13,949 nucleotides of DNA. Source: JBKBXU01 sp046313675 (lineage in GTDB: Bacteria > Bacteroidota > Bacteroidia > Cytophagales > Cytophagaceae). The notes beneath the pieces were generated by a model. It worked only from the letters and a program-made list of their open reading frames with translations, was not told the DNA's origin and did no database searches. The DNA is taken from positions 1-13,949 of the forward strand of contig JBKBXU010000097.1 of assembly GCA_046313675.1 (NCBI GenBank). Direction: 5' to 3'. The translations under genes were made by a program, and so were the position numbers. Position 1 is the stretch's first letter; every line of letters begins with the position of its first letter. Below, piece after piece: positions 5,400 through 11,883 of this stretch.

Positions 5400-8300
5400 T
5401 TACCTTTCCAGCCATTTCCTGGCATTCACAAAGGCTTCCATCCATGGCGACACCTCATCGTGGCGGCCTTTTGGATAGTTCGCCCACTGCCATTGCAACA
5501 GTGACCGCTCAATGTGTGGCATCATCACCAGGTGACGGCCTGTATCATCGCACAACATAGCCGTGTTGAAGTCGGAGCCGTTAGGGCAATGAGGATAGGT
5601 TTCGTAGGCATATTTGGCCACAATCTGGTATTTATCCTCCGTATGTGGGAAGGTAAAGCGGCCTTCTCCATGCGATACCCACACACCAAGTGTACATCCG
5701 GCCAGGCTGGAAAGCATAACCGATTTGTTTTTGGCTATGGTCAGAGAGGTAAAGATGCTCTCGTGTTTGCCGCTTAGGTTATGATTCATCTTTGGCTTCT
5801 TGTCGTGATCAAGGTTGATGAGCCCTAATTCAACAAAGAGCTGACATCCGTTACAGATACCTACGGAGAGGGTGTCTTCACGCTTAAAGAAATTCTCCAG
5901 CGCAGTTTTGGCCTTTTCGTTGTACATAAAAGCCCCAGCCCATCCTTTGGCGGAACCCAGTACGTCTGAATTGGAGAAACCACCTACTGCTCCAATAAAC
6001 TGGATATCTTCGAGGGTTTCCCTACCGGAGATCAGGTCGGTCATGTGAACGTCTTTGACGTCGAAACCTGCCAGGTACATAGCATTGGCCATTTCACGCT
6101 CGGAATTGCTTCCCTTTTCACGGATAATGGCAGCTTTGATTCTTGGCTTAGACGAATCAATCAACGGCTTTTTGCCATCAAACCCTTCCGGAAACTTGTA
6201 GATCAGGTCGTGCTTTTTGTAGTTATCAAATCGCTCTTTGGCACTTACTGCGCCGCTTTGTTTTATGTCAAGCAGGTACGAGGTTTTAAACCAGGTATCT
6301 CTTAGTCGGGCAATGTCAAAGTTGTATGAATCACCTCCGTTTTTCAGTTGAAGACTAGCCGTGGAAGTACTTGTTCCAATGTTATGGAAAGGAACCTTGT
6401 TGGCCTTTAGGGTTTCTTCCACCTCTGCCGATGCCTGGAATACCACGCCTATATTTTCAGCAAACAACACTTTTATACTGTCGGCTTCGCCAAGAGAAGT
6501 TAAATCAATAGTTGCTCCAAGGTTATTGTCGGCAAAGCACATTTCAAGCAGGGTAGTAATCAAACCTCCACTGCCGATATCGTGGCCTGCTTCTATTTTG
6601 CCTTCTTTAATTAACTGCTGTAGTGTATTGAAGGCATTTTTAAACTGAGCGGCATCGGTAACATCAGGGGTTTCATTTCCAATTTTGTTGACCACCTGCG
6701 CAAAAGAAGAACCGCCTAGTTTGAAGGCATCGTTTGATAGATTGATGTAGTAAATATTCCCTCCGTCTTTCTGCAATACGGGCTCTACGACTTTACGTAC
6801 ATTGCTGCAATTGCCGGCTGCAGAGATGATCACTGTACCGGGGGCTATTACATCACCATCTTTATATTTTTGTTTCATTGACAGCGAGTCTTTCCCTGTC
6901 GGAATGTTTATGCCCAACGCAATAGCAAAGTCTGAACAAGCCTCCACTGCTTTATATAAACGGGCGTCTTCTCCTTCGTTCTTACAAGCCCACATCCAGT
7001 TGGCAGAAAGAGAAACGCTTTTTAATCCTTCTTTTAAAGGAGCCCAAACAATGTTTGACAAAGACTCTGCAATGGCAACACGGCTACCGGCAGCAGGATC
7101 AATCAGGGCGGCAACCGGCGCATGACCGATGGAAGTGGCAATACCCTCTTTTCCCTGAAAATCCAAGGCCATAACACCACAATTGTTCAGTGGTAGTTGC
7201 AATGGGCCGGCGCATTGTTGTTTGGCGACACGGCCTCCCACGCAACGGTCAACTTTATTGGTCAACCAGTCTTTACAGGCTACTGCTTCCAATTGCAGCA
7301 CCTGCTCCAGGTAAGCATTGATTTGATTCTTATCATAGCTTACCGGCTGGTAATTTCTGTTAACCGATGAATCGGTCATAACCACTTTTGGAGAACTTCC
7401 GAACATGTCACTCAGCTCCAGATCCATTGGCTTTTTCCCGGTAGATGCCGACTGGAATGTAAAACGGTGGTCTCCGGTAACATTCCCTACGGTATACATT
7501 GGCGAACGCTCACGATCTGCGATCTTTTGCAGGGTGGCAAGGTCGCTTTCACCGATCACCAAACCCATACGTTCCTGCGATTCGTTACCGATGATCTCTT
7601 TTGCAGAAAGGGTAGGATCTCCAACAGGAAGTTTATCAAGATCTATTTTACCACCGGTTTCTTCCACTAACTCTGAAAGACAGTTTAGATGGCCACCGGC
7701 ACCATGGTCATGAATGGAAACGATCGTATTATGCTCACTTTCGACCATTCCCCGGATAGCGTTCGCTGCCCTTTTCTGCATTTCGGGATTGGAACGCTGA
7801 ATAGCATTTAATTCAATACCTGTACCATGCTCGCCGGTGTCTGCCGAAGATACTGCCGCACCGCCCATGCCAATGCGGTAATTTTCCCCACCAAGTATGA
7901 CAATTTTATCTCCTGTTTTTGGTTGTTTTTTCTGAGCCTGGCTTGCTTTACCGTAACCAACACCACCAGCCAGCATGATCACTTTATCGTAGCCTAATTT
8001 TCTTGGTGACTGAAGGGCATCGGCCTTTTCGTCGTGCTCAAAGGTCAAAACAGACCCTGTAATCAGGGGCTGTCCGAATTTATTTCCAAAATCGGTAGCT
8101 CCGTTGGATGCTTTAATAAGGATATCCATTGGCGTTTGGTAAAGCCACTTTCTTTCCTGAGTTGCCTTCTCCCATGGACGATCTTTTTCCAAACGGGATA
8201 AAGCGGTCATGTATACTGCTGTTCCCGCAAGGGGAAGCGCACCCTGCCCACCGGCCAACCTGTCCCTGATCTCACCTCCGGACCCGGTAGCTGCGCCATT

Positions 8301-9074
8301 AAATGGCTCAACCGTAGTCGGGAAGTTATGGGTTTCTGCTTTAATAGAAATAACCGATTCAAAATCACTTACCTGGTAAAAATCCGGTACATCTGCACGT
8401 TTTGGGGCAAACTGCTCCACAACCGGGCCTTTAATAAAGGCTACGTTGTCTTTATAGGCAGAAACAATATCGTTAGGATTGGCCTCAGATGTTTTTCGGA
8501 TCAGTTTAAAAAGTGAACTTGATTTCTCTTCACCGTCAATCACAAATTTTCCATTGAAGATCTTATGACGGCAGTGCTCTGAGTTGACCTGAGAAAATCC
8601 GAAAACTTCAGAATCTGTCAGGGGCCTGCCCAGTCTTTCAGAAAGTTTGTTTAGGTATTCAACTTCATCGTCGCTAAGTGAAAGCCCTTCCTGTTTATTA
8701 TATGTTGCAATATCTGTGACCGGGAGTACCGCCTCCGGCTTTATATTAATGGTGTAAATATCCTGGTTCAGACCATCATACTTTTGGGAAAGCATAGGAT
8801 CAAAACCGGTAAAGTTTTCTTCTGTTTTTTTAAATTCTTCAATCCGCACAATTCCCTGAACACCCATGTTTTGGGTAATTTCCACGGCATTGGTACTCCA
8901 TGGGGTAACCATAGCAGCACGCGGACCAACAAAAAAGCCACTCAGGGTAGTTTCATGATTTAATTTGGCTCCGCCAAAAAGCCATTCAAGTTTTGGAATA
9001 TCTACAGAGCTTAGTTCCCGCTGGATCTGTACTGCGAAAACCTTATCAGACTGACTTAAAAAGAAATGAATCAT
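5400..9074 (-). CDS. purL: Phosphoribosylformylglycinamidine synthase, long single-chain form
   Basis: The protein has 1224 residues from ATG 9074, the usual length of the single-chain enzyme. It converts FGAR, glutamine and ATP to FGAM in the fourth step of de novo purine synthesis, in the cytoplasm. Seen: an N-terminal PurS-like region (1 to about 120); SEHCRHK (about 165-171), ETHNFPT (from 247) and TGSGGEIRD (from 264) of the first AIR-synthase-like half; HDHGAGGH; GKDSLSMK and DIGSGGL of the second half; and a C-terminal glutamine amidotransferase with nucleophile Cys1074 in GICNGCQ, HGEGRF, PNGSDFN, and the His1187/Glu1189 pair in MPHIERS. The open frame continues 34 codons upstream to ATG 9176. 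I prefer ATG 9074 because MIHFF is the normal family start and a TACCTTTG promoter box lies inside those extra codons. It stands alone, not in a pur operon. Confidence 0.97.
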   Translation of the reverse strand: MIHFFLSQSDKVFAVQIQRELSSVDIPKLEWLFGGAKLNHETTLSGFFVGPRAAMVTPWSTNAVEITQNMGVQGIVRIEEFKKTEENFTGFDPMLSQKYDGLNQDIYTINIKPEAVLPVTDIATYNKQEGLSLSDDEVEYLNKLSERLGRPLTDSEVFGFSQVNSEHCRHKIFNGKFVIDGEEKSSSLFKLIRKTSEANPNDIVSAYKDNVAFIKGPVVEQFAPKRADVPDFYQVSDFESVISIKAETHNFPTTVEPFNGAATGSGGEIRDRLAGGQGALPLAGTAVYMTALSRLEKDRPWEKATQERKWLYQTPMDILIKASNGATDFGNKFGQPLITGSVLTFEHDEKADALQSPRKLGYDKVIMLAGGVGYGKASQAQKKQPKTGDKIVILGGENYRIGMGGAAVSSADTGEHGTGIELNAIQRSNPEMQKRAANAIRGMVESEHNTIVSIHDHGAGGHLNCLSELVEETGGKIDLDKLPVGDPTLSAKEIIGNESQERMGLVIGESDLATLQKIADRERSPMYTVGNVTGDHRFTFQSASTGKKPMDLELSDMFGSSPKVVMTDSSVNRNYQPVSYDKNQINAYLEQVLQLEAVACKDWLTNKVDRCVGGRVAKQQCAGPLQLPLNNCGVMALDFQGKEGIATSIGHAPVAALIDPAAGSRVAIAESLSNIVWAPLKEGLKSVSLSANWMWACKNEGEDARLYKAVEACSDFAIALGINIPTGKDSLSMKQKYKDGDVIAPGTVIISAAGNCSNVRKVVEPVLQKDGGNIYYINLSNDAFKLGGSSFAQVVNKIGNETPDVTDAAQFKNAFNTLQQLIKEGKIEAGHDIGSGGLITTLLEMCFADNNLGATIDLTSLGEADSIKVLFAENIGVVFQASAEVEETLKANKVPFHNIGTSTSTASLQLKNGGDSYNFDIARLRDTWFKTSYLLDIKQSGAVSAKERFDNYKKHDLIYKFPEGFDGKKPLIDSSKPRIKAAIIREKGSNSEREMANAMYLAGFDVKDVHMTDLISGRETLEDIQFIGAVGGFSNSDVLGSAKGWAGAFMYNEKAKTALENFFKREDTLSVGICNGCQLFVELGLINLDHDKKPKMNHNLSGKHESIFTSLTIAKNKSVMLSSLAGCTLGVWVSHGEGRFTFPHTEDKYQIVAKYAYETYPHCPNGSDFNTAMLCDDTGRHLVMMPHIERSLLQWQWANYPKGRHDEVSPWMEAFVNARKWLER

Positions 9075-9092
9075 GGTTGTTTTTTCAAGTGG

Positions 9093-9100
9093 CAAAGGTA
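9093..9100 (-). promoter_or_regulatory. -7 promoter box for purL
   Basis: Minus-strand TACCTTTG fits TAnnTTTG and ends 18 bases before ATG 9074, giving a very short leader. The -33 position is only T-rich (near 9122-9125), without a clear TTG. The location supports the shorter purL start. Confidence 0.42.
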
Positions 9101-9267
9101 CGGTATAAATTTCAAATACAGAAAATGGCTTAGTGGTAAATATGGAATTATCGGAGCCTTTAAATGAAAAAGCCATTTACGCATTATGGCCATACGGAAA
9201 AAATTCATTTCCTATTCCGGACTAAGCGGCCAGGTTGGAGGTTAAGGCGGCTGTAACGGTAAGGGCG

Positions 9268-9305
9268 GCGGCATACCTCCCGAGCTATCGGGACAGGTAT
9301 GCCGC
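9268..9305. repeat. Imperfect hairpin between the acidic-protein gene and purL
   Basis: GCGGCATACCT (9268-9278) pairs with AGGTATGCCGC (9295-9305). Inside, CCCGA (9279-9283) pairs with TCGGG (9288-9292), leaving a 2-base bulge (AC, 9293-9294) and a small loop GCTA. No U tract follows on either strand. Confidence 0.65.
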
Positions 9306-9318
9306 AATGCCTTGTGCG

Positions 9319-9336
9319 CCCCGATAACTATCGGGG
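9319..9336. repeat. Perfect 8-bp hairpin CCCCGATA-AC-TATCGGGG
   Basis: The arms 9319-9326 and 9329-9336 flank a 2-base centre. It shares the CCCGA / TCGGG core with the hairpin 14 bp to its left and lies 21 bp past the stop of the acidic-protein gene. It may mark the end of that transcript, but lacks a downstream T run on the minus strand. Confidence 0.6.
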
Positions 9337-9356
9337 CTAAAAATTATCTGATATGC

Positions 9357-9662
9357 TTAATCTTCATCTTCGTCTTCGTCAAACGAATCATCGGAATCAA
9401 AATCATCATCGTCATCATCATCAAAATCCACATCCAATTCATCATCATCCTCTTCGGAAGACATGATTTTCAAAATGTATTCTTTTTCCTGAAGAGCGAT
9501 TTTATCGCTGTAGACAACATCGCTGGTCTCCTGGTCAAGTACAGTAAATTTGGAGAATTCCCCGGATTGCCCATTGGCAAATTCTGTGGCATCAAACTCA
9601 TCGTCAAAACTCTGTTCCTGAGTTTTTCCGGTAGCCGGATTGGTTCCTTTATATAAATACAT
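9357..9662 (-). CDS. Small protein with extremely acidic C-terminal tail, unknown function
   Basis: The protein has 101 residues. The N-terminal two thirds (about 1-68) look like a small folded domain: MYLYKGTNPATGKTQEQSF, then alternating short strands and charged segments ending EKEYILKIM. The last third (about 69-101) is almost only Asp and Glu with a few Ser and Phe, including a run of seven aspartates. I do not recognise a family. It has no signal peptide, TM segment or cysteine. Acidic tails of this kind can bind metals or basic proteins, or mimic nucleic acid, but nothing here shows which. The opposite strand has an open frame too (9312-9656), but it merely mirrors the GAT/GAA repeats as isoleucine- and phenylalanine-rich nonsense. 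The gene sits between the DUF421 gene (50 bp upstream) and purL. Confidence 0.75.
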   Translation of the reverse strand: MYLYKGTNPATGKTQEQSFDDEFDATEFANGQSGEFSKFTVLDQETSDVVYSDKIALQEKEYILKIMSSEEDDDELDVDFDDDDDDDFDSDDSFDEDEDED

Positions 9663-9712
9663 ACCGCAATTTAGTTAAAAGTTGACTTTGTACGTTTTCC
9701 AAATACTTTTTT

Positions 9713-10237
9713 TTATTTCTCGTTGATGATATTCTGAAAAGAAGAGCTGTCAAAATCTACTTTTTTAATGATAGAAAATGACCCTTCACTCTCCAAAACA
9801 ATAGCTTCTACCTGATCAAGACTCTGAAAACCCGCTTTTCGTACGGCTCCCAGAAGGTCCGATTGCCGAATCCTCTCTTTAAGCATGTTTTTTTCTATAA
9901 ATTTCCCCTTATGAAAAAGCAAAGCCGGTGGGGTGGTGATAAGAAAATTAAAAATATTGGACCTTATCTCAAAGAAACTAACAGCATACTGCAAACCTGC
10001 AAGGAGCAAAAAAGTGGCTGCGGACTCGGAAAGTGAAACTTCTGTTGCCGTTAAAATACGCCCAAATGCCGATCCAATGGTAACGGTAATAATAAAATCG
10101 AAAGCGTTCATCCGTGTTAGGCTACGCTTTCCGGAAAACCGCAAGATCATAATGATCCATGCAAACGTAACCGTACCAACGAGAAATATTCGTAAAATAG
10201 GCCTAAAGCCATCCCATAAAAAAGAAAAATCATCCAT
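9713..10237 (-). CDS. DUF421 / YetF-type membrane protein
   Basis: The protein has 174 residues. Seen: three hydrophobic segments at about 14-33, 44-63 and 68-88; between them RFSGKRSLTRMNAFDFII and TIGSAFGR, the hallmark GKR...FD...TIGS stretch of the DUF421 (YetF/YcaP) family. The cytoplasmic half has ALLFHKGKFIEKNML, then RIRQSDLLGAVRKAGFQSLD and VEAIVLESEGSFSIIKK, all typical of the family's second domain. The length suits the short form with one cytoplasmic domain. Family members are membrane proteins of unclear biochemical role, some linked to sporulation or stress in Firmicutes. A gap of about 145 bp separates it from the outer-membrane protein gene; I see no strong promoter there. Confidence 0.9.
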   Translation of the reverse strand: MDDFSFLWDGFRPILRIFLVGTVTFAWIIMILRFSGKRSLTRMNAFDFIITVTIGSAFGRILTATEVSLSESAATFLLLAGLQYAVSFFEIRSNIFNFLITTPPALLFHKGKFIEKNMLKERIRQSDLLGAVRKAGFQSLDQVEAIVLESEGSFSIIKKVDFDSSSFQNIINEK

Positions 10238-10382
10238 ACACTCAGAGCTTATCGTTTTAACTTATGGAAACTGTCTTTGTTCTTTTAAGCGATAGTTTTC
10301 ATCATGGGTAGCCAATGAATAATTAATCAGCGTATTTGTGTAGCATTACCACCCCAACCCCCTCTACTGCAATAAGATTAAA

Positions 10383-11258
10383 TCACTTGATATCATATAT
10401 CAGCCGAGCAAACGTACTCATGCGCTGTGTATCTCTGTTTACCGGAATGCCGGCGGCAAAACCCAGGCTAAAGGAATCGCTCAGGTTTAGGATAACCTGA
10501 GGGCGGATGGTCATGGCGAATGAATTATCTTCTATTTCTTTATTGAATTCCACGCCCATAAAACTGCGGGTTCCGGGGATCATATAATGAAAATTGGTAT
10601 TGATCTGCCAGAAGGCATCAAGTGTGCCATGGGAAAAATCATGATCAAAGACAGGGCCAGCTAAAATAAGTGTATGGAAATTGTATCCAAAACGCTTGGC
10701 GACCACAAGAAAGGGATTATAAAAATTCCCCTGAAAAATTCTCTCTGCTCCATAATCCCGAAAATCCGGAAGCTTAAGCTCGTTTAAATATCCCAGGGCC
10801 ATAGAGGTTTTTGTACGTTCAGATACCAGAAATGTATACTGCACTGCCGTTCGAAAAGCATTAAGTCGACTCCCTTCTCTGTCGTTGTTATTTTGCCCCT
10901 TGTTTCCCGATTCAGCGGTTTCAGAATATAAGGTCACCGGGAGTTCCAATTCAATACCCAAGCGGTTTATGGGAACAAATTCATATTCGATGAGTGCACT
11001 GTACCTATAGTAAGACAGATGGTCTTCCATACCCAGGCCAAGTTCGAGCGCACGCTCTCCTTTTCTGGCACCCAGGTCTGCTATAAGGTCTATAAAAACC
11101 GGTTCGGCATGAAAAACTTTTGGAGGACTCCCCTCTTCTTCATCGTCAATAATCTCGCGATCCACAGTTCTTCGCTCATCTTCTTCCTCGACCGGAAGGT
11201 TCTGGCTAAATACCAAGGAAGGCAAGAACAATAAAAAAAAGATCCCCGGGTATTTCAT
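10383..11258 (-). CDS. Predicted outer-membrane beta-barrel protein
   Basis: The protein has 291 residues. Seen: a signal peptide (MKYPGIFFLLFLPSLVFSQ, cleavage near FS-Q), an acidic segment (VEEEDERR to about residue 42), then HAEPVFIDLIADLGARKGER followed by many alternating amphipathic beta strands to the end (ARLIYDIK). It resembles small porin-like or transport-related outer-membrane proteins of Gram-negative bacteria, in which HAEP...DLGARKGE begins the barrel, but I cannot name the substrate. ATG 11258 is the only start giving a signal peptide. The start codon lies in the loop of a GC-rich stem that is followed by a U8 tract (separate entry), so expression may be controlled there. The RRM gene ends 45 bp upstream on the same strand. 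Confidence 0.75.
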   Translation of the reverse strand: MKYPGIFFLLFLPSLVFSQNLPVEEEDERRTVDREIIDDEEEGSPPKVFHAEPVFIDLIADLGARKGERALELGLGMEDHLSYYRYSALIEYEFVPINRLGIELELPVTLYSETAESGNKGQNNNDREGSRLNAFRTAVQYTFLVSERTKTSMALGYLNELKLPDFRDYGAERIFQGNFYNPFLVVAKRFGYNFHTLILAGPVFDHDFSHGTLDAFWQINTNFHYMIPGTRSFMGVEFNKEIEDNSFAMTIRPQVILNLSDSFSLGFAAGIPVNRDTQRMSTFARLIYDIK

Positions 11259-11277
11259 ATGAGTGAATTACCCGGGG
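11233..11277 (-). terminator. Terminator-like hairpin with U8 tract, overlapping the start codon of the outer-membrane protein gene
   Basis: On the minus strand CCCCGGGTA (11277-11269) pairs with TACCCGGGG (11252-11244), nine bp, seven of them G-C. The 16-base loop contains ATG 11258. The stem is followed by ATC and eight Ts (11240-11233). This has all parts of an intrinsic terminator for transcription coming out of the RRM gene, yet its 3' arm and U tract are codons 3-9 of the next gene (YPGIFF...). Confidence 0.6.
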
Positions 11278-11303
11278 TGTTCTGAAATGTTTAAAAAAAA
11301 CGC

Positions 11304-11777
11304 TTATCCCTTCCGCTTTCTGGCGCCTGTCTTGAAATTTTTTGCAAGCTTAACCCTTTTACCAGCCTTAGGGTCCTTCTTGGTATTCTTTTCGTCGTCG
11401 CTGTATTTGCCTATAACATTAGGCTTCTTCTTTTTTGGGAAAAGTTTTGAAGGCCAGGTTCCGGGAGCTCCGGAATTGAATGCCGTACCTTGCTGCTTAT
11501 CTTTTAAAGGCTTTTTTCTTCCGCGCTCCTTGTCTGTTTTTTCTTCCGATTTGCTGACAATGATTTTGCGATCCATTACTTCTTTTCCATTGAGAAGTTC
11601 AATAGCGTCCATGGCCTCTTTGTCATTGGGCATGACTACAAATGCAAAACCTTTATTCTGCCGTGTAGCTTTATTGACAATGATTGTTACTGATGACACC
11701 TGACCATGTTTTTCAAAGATTTCCCGTAATTCCTGCTCGGTAATTTTGAATGGAATGCTGCCTACAAATATATCCAT
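11304..11777 (-). CDS. RRM-domain RNA-binding protein with basic tail
   Basis: The protein has 157 residues from ATG 11777. The frame starts 9 codons earlier (11804), but MDIFVG is the usual beginning of bacterial RRM proteins, and a TACCTTTA box lies inside the extra stretch. Seen: one RRM at about 2-77 with RNP2 IFVGSI (3-8) and RNP1 KGFAFVVM (42-49), keeping the aromatic Phe residues that stack on RNA bases. After it comes a low-complexity tail of about 80 residues, rich in Lys/Arg (PKKKKP, KRVKLAKNFKTGARKRKG), that should bind RNA non-specifically. Such proteins in Bacteroidota and Cyanobacteria act in the cytoplasm as RNA chaperones or post-transcriptional regulators, some cold-induced. 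The tail is longer than in the minimal 80-100-residue forms. Confidence 0.92.
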   Translation of the reverse strand: MDIFVGSIPFKITEQELREIFEKHGQVSSVTIIVNKATRQNKGFAFVVMPNDKEAMDAIELLNGKEVMDRKIIVSKSEEKTDKERGRKKPLKDKQQGTAFNSGAPGTWPSKLFPKKKKPNVIGKYSDDEKNTKKDPKAGKRVKLAKNFKTGARKRKG

Positions 11778-11791
11778 TTTGTACTTTTTTA

Positions 11792-11799
11792 TAAAGGTA
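11792..11799 (-). promoter_or_regulatory. Possible -7 promoter box for the RRM gene
   Basis: Minus-strand TACCTTTA differs from TAnnTTTG at the last base and ends 14 bases before ATG 11777. No clear TTG box is seen upstream. It is placed like the purL box. Confidence 0.3.
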
Positions 11800-11883
11800 G
11801 CCATTTACGGGATGAATTGAAACAGGCATAAATACTAATCAATTTTAATAAGCTGAAATCGACTGTAAGCAAGTCCTGTTCTG

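Noticed and set aside
5514..8516. Several plus-strand frames of 62-107 codons inside purL
   Set aside because: All lie opposite a full-length, strongly conserved enzyme, and none resembles a known protein.
9312..9656. Plus-strand frame of 114 codons opposite the acidic-protein gene
   Set aside because: Its Ile/Val/Phe-rich product is the mirror of the GAT/GAA repeats on the other strand, and the minus-strand frame has the ordered N-terminal part.
11291..11303. Run of eight Ts just after the RRM stop as its terminator
   Set aside because: No convincing stem precedes it on the minus strand; the stem at 11244-11277 with its own U tract is the better candidate.
11263..11703. Plus-strand frame of 146 codons opposite the RRM gene
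   Set aside because: Product is low-complexity Phe/Ser/Leu, the reverse of a Lys-rich tail, while the minus strand has clear RNP1 and RNP2 motifs.
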